A stretch of 58,399 nucleotides of DNA. Origin: Flavobacterium sp. ACAM 123 (GTDB lineage Bacteria; Bacteroidota; Bacteroidia; Flavobacteriales; Flavobacteriaceae). Under the pieces are notes generated by a model. That model had not been told where the DNA came from, did not search any database, and saw nothing but the letters and a program-made list of their open reading frames with translations. The stretch is taken from assembly GCF_000264055.1 (NCBI RefSeq), contig NZ_AJXL01000010.1, positions 1 to 58,399 of the forward strand, given 5' to 3'. The stretch's first letter is position 1. Each line of letters begins with the position of its first letter. Below are positions 1 through 9,172 of the stretch, in pieces. A program made the translations under genes and the position numbers.

Positions 1-140
1 TGGTATTTAAATTTTTAAAAAAAATAGATTGTTTTTTATTGTGTTAAATAGATGGTAAAAATAGTATTTTTTTCGCTAAAAGTTTAAATAAAATAAGACT
101 CTATCGCTTTTAGATTCGTTCGGTATAAAACAGGGTTCTC

Positions 141-1655
141 TTATTTAGGGAAAGGCTTATTCTGATAAGCACCTAAATCGGGGGGAGTAGTTCTTCTGTT
201 TCCTAAAATATCCAGCGGAATCAAATAGGCCGAATTCCCTTTTGCGAAAGCACCGGAAGTTTCATCAATATTTAATCTATTCAAGTTTGTATTGAAAAAT
301 TTAGGACTTTGATTCAAAATAATTCCTGAATAATGAACATTGTCAGTCGTAAACTGGTAATCTGGATTTGTCGTTGTAGCATCATATTTTATCAGGCAGT
401 TATTGAATCGATAGGTAAATGCAGCTGTTATTTTTTTTCTTAAGCTCAATTCATTCGAAAAGGAACCATAAATAATGCAATTATTAAAAGTGGCTTCCGT
501 CAGGTCTTTTACTTCGGGAATGGCACCCACAATAAAATTATCTATGGAGACGGCGACTTGCGATGAACTGTTCCATTCGTTATTGAAGGTAGAATGAGTG
601 AATTCATAATTCCCGCCATAGGAACAAGCTAAACTCGCCAGACCGGCCGTGTTAATTACAATGTTTTCACCATTGATTTTCGCTGTTTGAGCTAAAATCC
701 CATAATTTGACGAATTATAGATTTGGGTATTTCTAATGGAAACCGTAGTCCCATCATTGTTTTGAATTAATAAACCAATGGTGGCATTTTTAATAGTCAA
801 GTGGTTAATGACATTATTAGTACTGCCATTTGTAAGCCAGATGGTTCCCCATTGTCCGGGAACATCTGCATATTGAGGCTCCAATCGGTCGCCTTCAAAA
901 ATGACTTCATTTTCAAAGAGAGCTGAATTTGATTTGGAACCATTGATGTTTAATGAGGCATTATTGCCCACGATAAGTCCGGAGTTAGCGTGAAAGTAGA
1001 CACGGGATCCTGCATTAAAAACAGCTTTTTTTCCTGCGGGGACCGCAGCGTAACCATAAATAACATACGGTTTCTGTTTTGTAAATACGAGTTCGTTTCC
1101 ATTTATAGGATCATTTTCATCCAAATAAAAACCATAAATTTTTTCGTCACCCAGCGGCAACGTTTCGGTGGTGCCATCTGCAAAACGTTTCGGATACAAG
1201 AAAACAGCATCTTGGATAAGCGTCACCAGCTCTACCTTTTGTAGATTTGTTCCGGCATCAAACTCGATTTGGTCGGTATATAGGAAATCAGTTGGGCTGG
1301 CATCGGTACGATTAGCAGTCGTTTCTATAAAAATATACAGGCTGTCTTTTGCAAGTAGGTCAATGTTATTAAATGATTTTCCTTTGTTTCCTTGCATTCC
1401 GTCTACAGTCATACGGTATTTAGAAGTCAAGCCTTTTGCTAGTTTTATAGTGGGAATAGTGATATCATTTTTACTTTTATTGTACACTTTAAGTCGGTAA
1501 GTACTGGAGCCGATATTAGTAAAAACGGTATCTAGATAGATTGTATCTTTAGAGAATTTTAAATCTCCTGTGCTTGCAACCGTATCAAAATCAGAACGGC
1601 AAGAGTAAATTGAGAATAATATTCCAATAAAAAACAATAGAGAGAAAGGACGCAT
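141..1655 (-). CDS. Beta-helix-type surface lipoprotein
   Basis: A predicted lipoprotein of about 504 residues. I start it at MRPFSLLFF (ATG at 1653-1655), not at the upstream MSFFLF, because this start gives a clean signal peptide ending in the lipobox FSIYSC. The middle is rich in Asn, Gly, Ile and Thr, with the stepped pattern of right-handed parallel beta-helix proteins (for example NNASLNINGSKSNSALFENE and NNVINHLTIKNATIGLLIQN). The C-terminus reads LGNRRTTPPDLGAYQ, a common ending of Bacteroidota 'choice-of-anchor Q' beta-helix proteins. It probably sits on the cell surface or the outer membrane; no catalytic residues can be assigned. It stands alone, convergent with nothing obvious. 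Function unknown; the fold call is fairly secure. Confidence 0.8.
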   Translation of the reverse strand: MRPFSLLFFIGILFSIYSCRSDFDTVASTGDLKFSKDTIYLDTVFTNIGSSTYRLKVYNKSKNDITIPTIKLAKGLTSKYRMTVDGMQGNKGKSFNNIDLLAKDSLYIFIETTANRTDASPTDFLYTDQIEFDAGTNLQKVELVTLIQDAVFLYPKRFADGTTETLPLGDEKIYGFYLDENDPINGNELVFTKQKPYVIYGYAAVPAGKKAVFNAGSRVYFHANSGLIVGNNASLNINGSKSNSALFENEVIFEGDRLEPQYADVPGQWGTIWLTNGSTNNVINHLTIKNATIGLLIQNNDGTTVSIRNTQIYNSSNYGILAQTAKINGENIVINTAGLASLACSYGGNYEFTHSTFNNEWNSSSQVAVSIDNFIVGAIPEVKDLTEATFNNCIIYGSFSNELSLRKKITAAFTYRFNNCLIKYDATTTNPDYQFTTDNVHYSGIILNQSPKFFNTNLNRLNIDETSGAFAKGNSAYLIPLDILGNRRTTPPDLGAYQNKPFPK

Positions 1656-1691
1656 TTCGTTTATTTTCTGTAAAAATAGGAAAAAACTCAT

Positions 1692-2005
1692 TTGAATGGT
1701 ACTGATTTTTAGATTAGAATTTGCAATACCGTTTTCTTTATTGACACAATCGAAAAACGAACTGCCAAGTAAGCTAATTTCTCTTGATAAAAGTAAATTG
1801 TGTTTGCCCTACGATAGGGGGAAAATAAAATTTTCAGATTAAATAATTCTTACATTTTTAATGTTTAAACCAATAAGTAGATGTTCAATACCCAAATAAC
1901 GATACTAAATTTTATTCTTGACAAAAGCCAATTATATGCTAAAGGTTGTTTTTACTATGTTGTTTCTCCTCTTTTGTATAAATTTACATTCTATAAAATA
2001 GCATC
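1692..2005. other. Intergenic region between divergent genes
   Basis: AT-rich spacer between the beta-helix lipoprotein and the thioesterase, which diverge. It should hold both promoters, but I could not pick a convincing TTG/TAnnTTTG pair. No gene remnant is recognisable. Confidence 0.5.
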
Positions 2006-2440
2006 ATGACATTAGATAAAGATAAAATACTCGAATATTGCAATGCGTTTTCTAAAAACACATTAATGGAGACTCTGAATATTGAGTTTACAGATGCGGG
2101 CGAAGGTTTTTTGGTAGCCAAAATGCCGGTTAACGCATCAGTTCACCAGCCAATGGGGTTATTGCATGGTGGCGCGTCAGTGGCATTGGCAGAAAGTGTG
2201 GGAAGTGCGGCTTCTCACTTTTTTATTAATGATAAAGAACAGGAAGTACGTGGAATTGAAATCTCCGCGAATCATTTGAGAAGTATTCGCGAAGGAGTTG
2301 TTACTGGCACGGCCCGAATTATCCATAAAGGAAGAACGCTGCATCTGTGGGAAATAAAAGTTACTGATGAAGAGGGGAACTTGATTTCGCTTTGTAAGCT
2401 GACTAATATGGTATTGACGAAAATCATTAAACAGGATTAA
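2006..2440 (+). CDS. menI: PaaI/MenI-like hotdog thioesterase
   Basis: A 144-residue single hotdog-fold acyl-CoA thioesterase. The family signature is seen around residues 45-65: HQPMGLLHGGASVALAES, with the catalytic Glu of the PaaI/YbgC-like subgroup in the helix after HGG. The gene lies 45 bp upstream of isochorismate synthase on the same strand. I therefore infer that it hydrolyses 1,4-dihydroxy-2-naphthoyl-CoA in menaquinone synthesis (MenI role). The fold is clear; the substrate rests on context, and a phenylacetyl-CoA-type thioesterase is the alternative. Length is normal and the ATG start agrees with the conserved N-terminus. Confidence 0.8.
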   Translation: MTLDKDKILEYCNAFSKNTLMETLNIEFTDAGEGFLVAKMPVNASVHQPMGLLHGGASVALAESVGSAASHFFINDKEQEVRGIEISANHLRSIREGVVTGTARIIHKGRTLHLWEIKVTDEEGNLISLCKLTNMVLTKIIKQD

Positions 2441-2485
2441 CGGGGGCTTTTTATTAATTAAACTTCGGTTTATAATAGAGTTAAT

Positions 2486-3550
2486 ATGATCGATTTTTTT
2501 ATCAAAATAAAACAACAAGAATCGCAAAACTTGCCTTTTGTACTTTACAAAAAGCCAGATAATATCAAGGTAGTAGGGTATTTTCAGAAAAATGATCATT
2601 TGTATTTTGCTGAAAGCTTCGAGGAGGCCGGTTTTATTTTTGCTCCTTTTGAAGGCAGTCAAAAGATACTGATTCCTTATGATCAGTCTGTAAAATGGAG
2701 CGCTTTGGTACCTTCTAATGAAGAAACGAAGGGTTCTGATTTTGCGAAGTCGGAAAATAAGGAAAGCCAAGAACATTTTGAATCATTAGTTCAAAAAGGA
2801 ATTGATGCTATCGGTGCGCACGTTTTTAAAAAGGTTGTGGTATCGAGGAAAGAAATTATCGATTTGGCAAATTTTGATTTAGTTTCAGTTTTTGAAAAAC
2901 TGATTCAAAGCTATCCGAATGCTTTTTGTTATTGTTGGTTTCACCCAAAAATTGGTTTATGGATGGGGGCTACGCCAGAACGATTGCTTAAATCTGATAA
3001 TAAAAAGTTTTCTACTATGGCAATAGCGGGAACACAGAAAGGCTTAGGATTGGCAGAAGTAACCTGGGAAAAGAAGGAAATGGAAGAACAGCAGTTCGTC
3101 ACAGACTTTATTTTAAATAATTTAAAAAACTTGACTTCAGAAGTAGCAATATCAAGCCCTTATTCCTTAAAGGCAGGCACTCTATTGCATATTAAAACAG
3201 ATATTGAAGGCATATTAAATGATAATTCAAACTTGAAACAGGTGATTTCTGTGTTGCACCCTACGCCCGCTGTTTGCGGTTTGCCTAAAGAGGAAGCAAG
3301 GGATTTTATTTTGAAAAATGAAGGGTACGACAGAGAATATTATACTGGTTTTTTAGGAGAATTAAACAAAGAAGGATTCAATAAAGACACTTTAAAATCT
3401 GATTTATATGTCAATTTAAGATGTATGAAAATCATTGAAAATCAAGCACATTTGTATATGGGTTGCGGTATCACAAAAGATAGTAATCCAAGAAGAGAGT
3501 GGGAGGAAAGCGTCAACAAATCTATGACGATGAAGAGGGTGTTCTTGTAA
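2486..3550 (+). CDS. menF: Isochorismate synthase
   Basis: A 354-residue chorismate-binding enzyme. The C-terminal two thirds carry the family motifs: KKVVVSRKEII, LWMGATPERLLK, a TMAIAGTQKG segment, a VISVLHPTPAVCGLPKEEA block and an LYVNLRCMKI block with a GCGITKDSNPRREW ending. These match the MenF/EntC group, which turns chorismate into isochorismate at the start of menaquinone (or siderophore) synthesis. Pairing with a MenI-like thioesterase favours menaquinone, the usual respiratory quinone of Flavobacteriaceae. The N-terminal part is short, as is usual in this phylum. The gene is intact; anthranilate or aminodeoxychorismate synthase is unlikely given the neighbour and the motif pattern. 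Confidence 0.87.
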   Translation: MIDFFIKIKQQESQNLPFVLYKKPDNIKVVGYFQKNDHLYFAESFEEAGFIFAPFEGSQKILIPYDQSVKWSALVPSNEETKGSDFAKSENKESQEHFESLVQKGIDAIGAHVFKKVVVSRKEIIDLANFDLVSVFEKLIQSYPNAFCYCWFHPKIGLWMGATPERLLKSDNKKFSTMAIAGTQKGLGLAEVTWEKKEMEEQQFVTDFILNNLKNLTSEVAISSPYSLKAGTLLHIKTDIEGILNDNSNLKQVISVLHPTPAVCGLPKEEARDFILKNEGYDREYYTGFLGELNKEGFNKDTLKSDLYVNLRCMKIIENQAHLYMGCGITKDSNPRREWEESVNKSMTMKRVFL

Positions 3551-3677
3551 GAGGATAAAAGAAATTAGAAGTAAGAATTTAAAATAAAAAGGGTTTAGGA
3601 ACTAAGAAAGAGCAGAGAATTAATAGGTTAGGGTTTAAAAAAAAGAGATTAGAGAAAAGATTCAAAATAAAATAAAA

Positions 3678-4394
3678 ATGAAATTAGATATATTAGCTTT
3701 CGGTGCCCATCCAGACGATGTGGAATTGGGATGTTCGGGAACCATATTAAAAGAAATATCCTTAGGGAAAACAGTTGGCATTGTTGATTTAACCCGCGGG
3801 GAATTAGGGACTCGGGGTTCAGCTGAAATTAGAGATATGGAAGCAAATGCCGCTGCAAAAATCTTAGGCGTTTCCGCTAGGGAAAATCTGGAGATGCGCG
3901 ACGGGTTTTTTATCAACGATGAAAAACACCAACGTGAGGTTATAAAAATGATTCGGAAGTTCCGACCGGAAATCGTATTGTGCAATGCGGTCGATGACCG
4001 TCATATTGATCATGCAAAAGGCAGTAAATTAGTTTCTGACGCTTGTTTTCTATCCGGTTTAATAAAGGTAGAAACAGAATTGGACGGAGAGCAGCAGAAT
4101 GTGTGGAGACCCAAATTAGTATACCATTACATTCAATGGAAAAACATTGAACCAGATTTTGTTGTTGATATTACAGGGTTTACAGCTAAAAAAATAGAAG
4201 CGATATTAGCTTACAGTTCGCAGTTTTATGACAAGGATTCTAAAGAACCGGAGTCGCCAATTACCTCTAAAAACTTCTTCGAAAGTCTAAATTACCGTTC
4301 GCAGGACCTAGGTAGGTTAGTAGGGGTAGATTATGCTGAAGGTTTTACTGTAGAAAGATGTTTGGCAGTCAATAGTTTAGAGGATTTGATCTAA
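3678..4394 (+). CDS. bshB1: Bacillithiol biosynthesis deacetylase BshB1
   Basis: A 238-residue LmbE-like zinc deacetylase. The N-terminal metal motif is GAHPDDVELGCSGT (about residues 8-21), followed by a DLTRGELGTRGS segment and the later RHIDHAKG block that completes the zinc site. This full-length pattern is typical of BshB1, which deacetylates GlcNAc-malate to GlcN-malate in bacillithiol synthesis, a thiol system common in Bacteroidota. The gene is 127 bp after menF on the same strand and 76 bp before tRNA-His. BshA and BshC are not in the window. The call is strong; a generic PIG-L deacetylase is the fallback. Confidence 0.9.
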   Translation: MKLDILAFGAHPDDVELGCSGTILKEISLGKTVGIVDLTRGELGTRGSAEIRDMEANAAAKILGVSARENLEMRDGFFINDEKHQREVIKMIRKFRPEIVLCNAVDDRHIDHAKGSKLVSDACFLSGLIKVETELDGEQQNVWRPKLVYHYIQWKNIEPDFVVDITGFTAKKIEAILAYSSQFYDKDSKEPESPITSKNFFESLNYRSQDLGRLVGVDYAEGFTVERCLAVNSLEDLI

Positions 4395-4422
4395 ATTTGA
4401 TATGATTTTTCAGAAAAATCAT

Positions 4423-4452
4423 TTGCAAAAGTAAACTTATGTTGTATCTTTG
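4423..4452 (+). promoter_or_regulatory. Bacteroidota-type promoter of tRNA-His
   Basis: TTG at 4423-4425, a 19-bp spacer, then TATCTTTG at 4445-4452. This matches the Bacteroidota sigma-ABfr consensus TTG/TAnnTTTG. It sits about 18 bp upstream of the tRNA, so it most likely drives it. Confidence 0.7.
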
Positions 4453-4469
4453 CCACCGCTAAGCATTAT

Positions 4470-4544
4470 GGTGGTTGTAGCTCAGTTGGTTAGAGCATCG
4501 GTTTGTGGTACCGAGGGTCGCGGGTTCGAGCCCCGTCTTCCACC
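4470..4544 (+). tRNA. tRNA-His (anticodon GTG)
   Basis: A cloverleaf can be folded by eye. The D-arm is GCTC/GAGC, the anticodon stem TCGGT/ACCGA holds the loop TTGTGGT with anticodon GTG, and the T-arm is GCGGG/CCCGT around TTCGAGC. G at 4470 can serve as G-1 opposite C73, the His identity pair. The full CCA is not encoded. In the acceptor stem, GTGGTTG faces CTTCCAC, which leaves two adjacent U-U mismatches at 5-68 and 6-67. Confidence 0.93.
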
Positions 4545-4554
4545 CAAAAGGCAA

Positions 4555-4585
4555 AAGCCTCTCAGAGATGAGAGGCTTTTTTTGT
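4555..4585 (+). terminator. Rho-independent terminator after tRNA-His
   Basis: AGCCTCTCA at 4556-4564 pairs with TGAGAGGCT at 4569-4577 around a four-base loop, followed by a T run. It lies 10 bp after the tRNA and ends before the convergent ferritin-like gene. Confidence 0.85.
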
Positions 4586-4608
4586 GCTTTTTATTTTTTA
4601 ATACTATT

Positions 4609-5418
4609 TTAGGCGACTATAAATAAACTGGCAATTGCAACAGCCTCCGCCCCAGTTAATGGTTCGTCATACGCTTCAGATCCTGCAGCAGCTCCAAATA
4701 GCGCAGCAGTATCAAAACCTGCTTGTATGGTCAGTTCTTCTCCATTGTAAACAGCCTGAGTGGCTTCGGGCATTCCAGCGCCTCTATCTTTACCAGTTAT
4801 CCATCCTTTAAGCCCTCTAAGTCTTCTCACTTCTGATGCGTGCCTAGCTTCAACCGAATGAATTCGTAGTGCAGCGGTTAGTAAATCCGGAGTAGAAATT
4901 AGATTAGTAGCTTGTCCTTTGTAAGCGCGTACACCAGTATCTTCAAATGCTTGGGAAAGAGCTAGGAATTGAGCATAATTATTAAAAGGATTGAACGCAC
5001 CGCCCACAGTAAAGTCAAAAGTTGGTTTAGCAACAAAATTTGGACTTCCCTCTCCTCCTAAACCCGCAATAAGAAATTTTACATGATCTGATTCGTGATC
5101 AGCAATTTGCATAAACACTTTTTCATCTCTTCCTCCAGTCGGAATTACTCCTGAAGCTAAACCTAATTGGTAAAACTCATCTTCTAAGTATTCCAATGTA
5201 AGTGCTAATTGCAATGCAGCAATAGGGTTTCCAGATATGGGTTTTTGTATGGCAGCACTCGCTTTTGTTGATGTCACCGCAGCGATCCCAAAAGGAATTG
5301 CAGTTAATGCGGCATTTTTACCCAATAGACCTACTTGACTAAATATATCGCGCCGAGAGCCTTTAACGTTCATCAGATTTTCAGTGGTGAACGATTCTAT
5401 AAATTTTAAAATATTCAT
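4609..5418 (-). CDS. Exported ferritin-like protein (second of pair)
   Basis: A 269-residue protein with a twin-arginine-like leader (SRRDIF, then a hydrophobic Ala-rich stretch to about residue 55). The body is a four-helix ferritin-like domain. Candidate di-iron ligands come in family order: LEYLEDEFY, HESDHVKF, AFEDTGVRAY and VEARHASEV. It belongs with the Ferritin_2 (PF13668-like) periplasmic proteins, whose role is unknown but likely iron or redox related. It lies 17 bp downstream of a homologous gene, so the two form an operon and perhaps a heteromer. It lacks the lipobox of its partner, so it is probably soluble or anchored only by its leader. Confidence 0.83.
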   Translation of the reverse strand: MNILKFIESFTTENLMNVKGSRRDIFSQVGLLGKNAALTAIPFGIAAVTSTKASAAIQKPISGNPIAALQLALTLEYLEDEFYQLGLASGVIPTGGRDEKVFMQIADHESDHVKFLIAGLGGEGSPNFVAKPTFDFTVGGAFNPFNNYAQFLALSQAFEDTGVRAYKGQATNLISTPDLLTAALRIHSVEARHASEVRRLRGLKGWITGKDRGAGMPEATQAVYNGEELTIQAGFDTAALFGAAAGSEAYDEPLTGAEAVAIASLFIVA

Positions 5419-5435
5419 AATGGTAAGGTTTAAGG

Positions 5436-6215
5436 TTATGGTAAATATTTTGCAGTAAAAGGAGTAGTAATAAAACCAACTGCGATAGAAATTACCTCGG
5501 ATGGATTTTTGCTCACATCAAGGCCTGTCATCATGTCAATTACGTCATCACCAGCAAAATCAGCTGAGTTAGGATTTAGTAGGCTTCTAATTGCGGAAGC
5601 GTGCCTTGCCTCGACAGACACTATTTTTCCCGCCAGTAATAGATAATCAGGATTTGATAATAATCGGCCGGCACCGTTATAGGCTGCGACACCAGTGTCT
5701 TCTAAAACTTTTGCTGTTCCTAAGACAACTGAACGGCTGTTAAAGTTTAAAGCGCCATAGTTAAATGAAAGGTCTGGTAACAATTGTTTTTCTGGATTTG
5801 GTAGTGCAGCTGTTAATGCAGCTTTAAAAAATTCCCGGTGTATGACCTCATGATAATATAAGTCGGTCAAAACTTGTTGCTCAATCGAATTGAATGTCGA
5901 GGTGAAACCGGAAGCGTTAACTACTTTGGTATAAAAGTCGGCCTCAAGTTGTTCTAATGCGTAGGCGTAGCTTAATACACCTAAATCATTGCCGCCTAAA
6001 TCAAATACGCCGTTTTTGATACCGGGTTTGTGTCCATTATTACCCATTTTGGCAGTGCTGTCAAAAGCACCGGTTGGATCGATTTCTTCATTGTAGCTGC
6101 AGCCAGCCAGAAAAAGTCCTGTGCCAGCGACGGCCATTCCACTTAATTTCAGAAACTCACGTCGTCCTTTGACAGGAGAGGAGCTCACTTCATGAATTTT
6201 TACTTCATTTTTCAT
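5436..6215 (-). CDS. Tat-exported ferritin-like lipoprotein (first of pair)
   Basis: A 259-residue protein with a Tat motif GRREFLKLSG (about residues 17-26) and then a lipobox LFLAGC near residue 39, so it should be exported folded and lipidated. The four-helix ferritin-like domain shows candidate metal ligands in LEQLEADFY, HEVIHREFF, VLEDTGVAAY and VEARHASAI. Tat export fits a protein that binds its metal in the cytoplasm. It is the first gene of a two-gene operon with the paralogue 17 bp downstream. The pair is widespread in Bacteroidota without a proven function. Confidence 0.83.
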   Translation of the reverse strand: MKNEVKIHEVSSSPVKGRREFLKLSGMAVAGTGLFLAGCSYNEEIDPTGAFDSTAKMGNNGHKPGIKNGVFDLGGNDLGVLSYAYALEQLEADFYTKVVNASGFTSTFNSIEQQVLTDLYYHEVIHREFFKAALTAALPNPEKQLLPDLSFNYGALNFNSRSVVLGTAKVLEDTGVAAYNGAGRLLSNPDYLLLAGKIVSVEARHASAIRSLLNPNSADFAGDDVIDMMTGLDVSKNPSEVISIAVGFITTPFTAKYLP

Positions 6216-7150
6216 AATTAAACAATTAAAAGTTAAAAATAAATAGTAACCATTATTTAATTAAGGATATGGGAGGCTTGGGGACCTATTTAATAATTGA
6301 TTTTTTGGCAGCGATATAGTTTATGTGTGCCATACATAAACCAAAGGTTGATAAATAATTTTATATAATTAAACCTGAAATTGAGAACTTTTGGTGAACT
6401 AGCAGTGAGCCAATTATTTTTTAATGATTAAATAAGTGGGGAATTATTTATAACTAAATTATTTAGTACTCAAAGCCAAATCAAATTTAGATGATATTTT
6501 TTATATTTTGGAACTATTAATTAAAATTAATATGCTGTTTAACAAATATTTAACGTTATTTTTAATGATATAAATTAGAAAAGAAAAATAATTCTTTTCT
6601 GATTAGACATAGAACAAATGACCTCTTATAATTTGCATTATAATCAATTGACAGAGTAGTAATTCTCGCTAAAAAGCGGATACAACTTAAAAAATCTGTT
6701 TTAATAAAATAGAGGAGGTAAAAAAACATATTGTTAAACGATTCGATAAATTAGAATCAAGAAAGAGTACGTTGTACTTTAACCTGATAGACTACTAGTT
6801 CTCGAGAAGATTATAAAGGATTTAAAAAATAATAGCAGCTACATAAATCTCAATAGTAATCCTGATTTTGTTTTAACAGCTACAATGTTGCTATTCTAAA
6901 CGACATAAATGGGTAATAAAAAAGCCTTGAATCTCTTCAAAGCTTTCTTTATATTGCATAATGGATGACTTCATTATTTTATATTTTGATTAGAGTTCAG
7001 TGAACTCTGTTTGCAAACGAAATCCTTTCTTTACGTTTTTTATTTTACTATCATAAATTAATAACTCTGCAAGCGAACAACTAGTGCAACGGCCGGTTTT
7101 AAGGAAACTTTAATGAAGACGAAAGTGAGAGTGTGTCCTAAAGACCATAT
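6216..7150. other. 935-bp region without an intact gene
   Basis: AT-rich. The first part should hold the ferritin-pair promoter. Around 6718-6795 the plus strand can be read as a short coding-like stretch (KKHIVKRFDKLESRKSTL) ending at a stop, perhaps the remains of a DinB-like gene, but this is weak. No repeat copy or RNA gene was recognised. Confidence 0.4.
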
Positions 7151-8167
7151 TTATTTTTTATCTACAACGGGTCTATTTTCTCTATTCACTAATTCCCAGG
7201 CGATAGTAAAAGCCAGTTGGGCTCTCTTTGTTAAGGCTTCGTATTCGATTTTGTCAGGAGTATCCGTTTTTTGATGGTAATCGGCATGAACTCCATTAAA
7301 TAAGAAAACGGAAGGAACCCCATATTTTGCGAAGTTATAATGATCGGAACGTTCGTAAAAATGATTGGGATCAGCGGGGTCATTGTATTTGTAGTCCAGA
7401 TCCATTTGCACATACTTTTTGTTAGCGATGGCAGTGATGTTATCTAAGTCACTCGATAGACGGTCTGCGCCAATAACATATACGTAGTTATTTGTATCGG
7501 CATGCGCCGCATCGCGACGGCCTATCATATCGATATTGATGTCTGTGATGGTGTTTTCCATAGGAAATAGAGGGTTTTCAGAATAGTAACTGGAACCTAA
7601 TAAACCATGCTCTTCGCCTGTTACATGCAGGAATAGGATAGAGCGTTTAGGACCGTGACCGTCTTTTTTTGCCTTTTGAAAGGCTTCAGCAATTTCTAAC
7701 AATGCAACCGTTCCAGATCCGTCATCATCAGCACCGTTATAGACATTCCCATTTTTGACACCCACATGATCGTAATGGGCAGATATAACTAAAATTTCAT
7801 TTGGCTTCTCTGAACCTTCTATAAAAGCCCAAATATTCTCAGAGTCGGATAGATTTTGATTCCGTTTGGCGTTCAAGAACGCAGCAGGAACTTTTTGGTA
7901 AAAGCTTGTGGCGCCTTTAGGAAAAGAAATATTGTTTTTTTCGTATTGATTAATAAGGTAGACTCCGGCCCTTTTTTGCCCGGCAGAGCCAGTTTCTCGG
8001 CCTTCCATTCCGTCAGCTGCAACAACATAAAGATGTGTTTGTAACTCTTTGGCAGTAATGGTATTCATATATGGTGTAGGGTCAGAATTATCTGCTGATT
8101 CGTTAACCTTTGCACTACTGCATGATAGCGCCATTGCCAGCACAAATAAGGAAATAATTTTTTTCAT
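7151..8167 (-). CDS. M28 family zinc aminopeptidase lipoprotein
   Basis: A 338-residue lipoprotein (signal peptide ending ALSCSS) with an M28 metallopeptidase domain. Metal and catalytic motifs appear in order: HYDHVGV, NGADDDGSGT, HVTGEEHGLLGS (Glu-Glu), NIDMIGRRD, and the final HADYHQKTDTPD. It is expected to release N-terminal amino acids from peptides in the periplasm or at the cell surface. Length and motif set are complete, so it should be active. It is monocistronic, flanked by long non-coding stretches. Confidence 0.9.
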   Translation of the reverse strand: MKKIISLFVLAMALSCSSAKVNESADNSDPTPYMNTITAKELQTHLYVVAADGMEGRETGSAGQKRAGVYLINQYEKNNISFPKGATSFYQKVPAAFLNAKRNQNLSDSENIWAFIEGSEKPNEILVISAHYDHVGVKNGNVYNGADDDGSGTVALLEIAEAFQKAKKDGHGPKRSILFLHVTGEEHGLLGSSYYSENPLFPMENTITDINIDMIGRRDAAHADTNNYVYVIGADRLSSDLDNITAIANKKYVQMDLDYKYNDPADPNHFYERSDHYNFAKYGVPSVFLFNGVHADYHQKTDTPDKIEYEALTKRAQLAFTIAWELVNRENRPVVDKK

Positions 8168-9172
8168 TTAGGGATTATTTTTAGATTGATAAAGGTATAA
8201 AATGTAAATGTGATTAGAAGTACTATAATTATAATAAACTTGATTAAAATGGAAAAATGCTCTTAAGAAAGGAAACCAATCATATTTCGCGGTTAACCCT
8301 TCATCAGCAAGATAAAAATAATATACGATCCAACCAAATCCCGTAAAGTTAATGGCTCCTGACAAAAAACTAAAAATACTCGATTATTAAAAGAGAGAGC
8401 CCCGACTTTATTAGTTAAAAAGAGTAGTAAAAAAAATCAGTAACTGGAATAAAAAATAGTGAATCATAAAAATGACATGGCGAAATTGATTGAATGGTTT
8501 CTTGTTAAAGAGTCTAAAGGTGAAAGGGCAAAAATCCCATGAATATTAATCAAATCTTAGGCGGATTTTGTAAAACGATTCTAAGAAGTTTTCGAGAAGC
8601 GCTTCTTGCGTATTTTTTTCTGTGACCGTAAATACCTTTTTGACGACCTAGTAATTAAAATCGGTCATTTTTTCCGATTGTGGAGCCTGCTTTTAAATTG
8701 AGTCTAATTCTTTTTAAGAATTAAACTCAATTTAAAAGCAGTTACTTTGCCTTCTATCGTGATTTCCTTGTTCACTGACTCCGTCATGACTTTCTAGTCG
8801 TTCTTATTGGGGGTACTGCATTACGATTAGAAAATGTGGCAATTTAAAAAAACTTATAAAACTGATAAAAACGAACAGCGTCACTGGAGCCAAATAAGAA
8901 AATCATTTACCGGAAAGTTAGACCGCTAGATAAAGCCGCGGGTTTGAACAAAAAATTTTTTATTAGTTTTCCAAAAGCATTTTTATAGTGCGTTGAATCT
9001 TAAAAAAAGTGAATGAACAAATGGTGGAAAATTTTTCGCATATCTGTATTTTCCTGACTCCAATTTGAGTAGAATCAATTTTCTACAACCTATCGGCAAT
9101 TTAAATAGGTTTTGTCTTTCCTAAGAGGTTCCTTACTCATAATAGCGATTTTGAATAACAGGTATTGAAAAA
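8168..9172. other. 1-kb region without a supportable gene
   Basis: A 65-codon minus-strand open frame directly upstream of the M28 gene has no recognisable features. Between about 8470 and 8960 both strands carry broken coding-like stretches, which may be the remains of an insertion sequence, but I could not name the family. The one clear structure is the long palindrome at 8688-8740. Confidence 0.4.
8688..8740. repeat. 53-nt near-perfect palindrome
   Basis: TGCTTTTAAATTGAGT (8688-8703) pairs with ACTCAATTTAAAAGCA (8725-8740). The stem continues inside with TAATTCTT against AAGAATTA around a TTT loop; only C8704/A8724 mismatch. That makes about 24 of 25 possible pairs. There is no T run, so it does not look like an ordinary terminator. 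Confidence 0.85.

Noticed and set aside
990..1500. Plus-strand open frames inside the beta-helix gene
   Set aside because: Antisense shadows of a well-supported coding region.
8168..8365. 65-codon minus-strand open frame just upstream of the M28 peptidase
   Set aside because: Very rich in Tyr/Phe/Asn from AT-rich DNA, no start context, no family, and it abuts the peptidase start where a promoter is expected.
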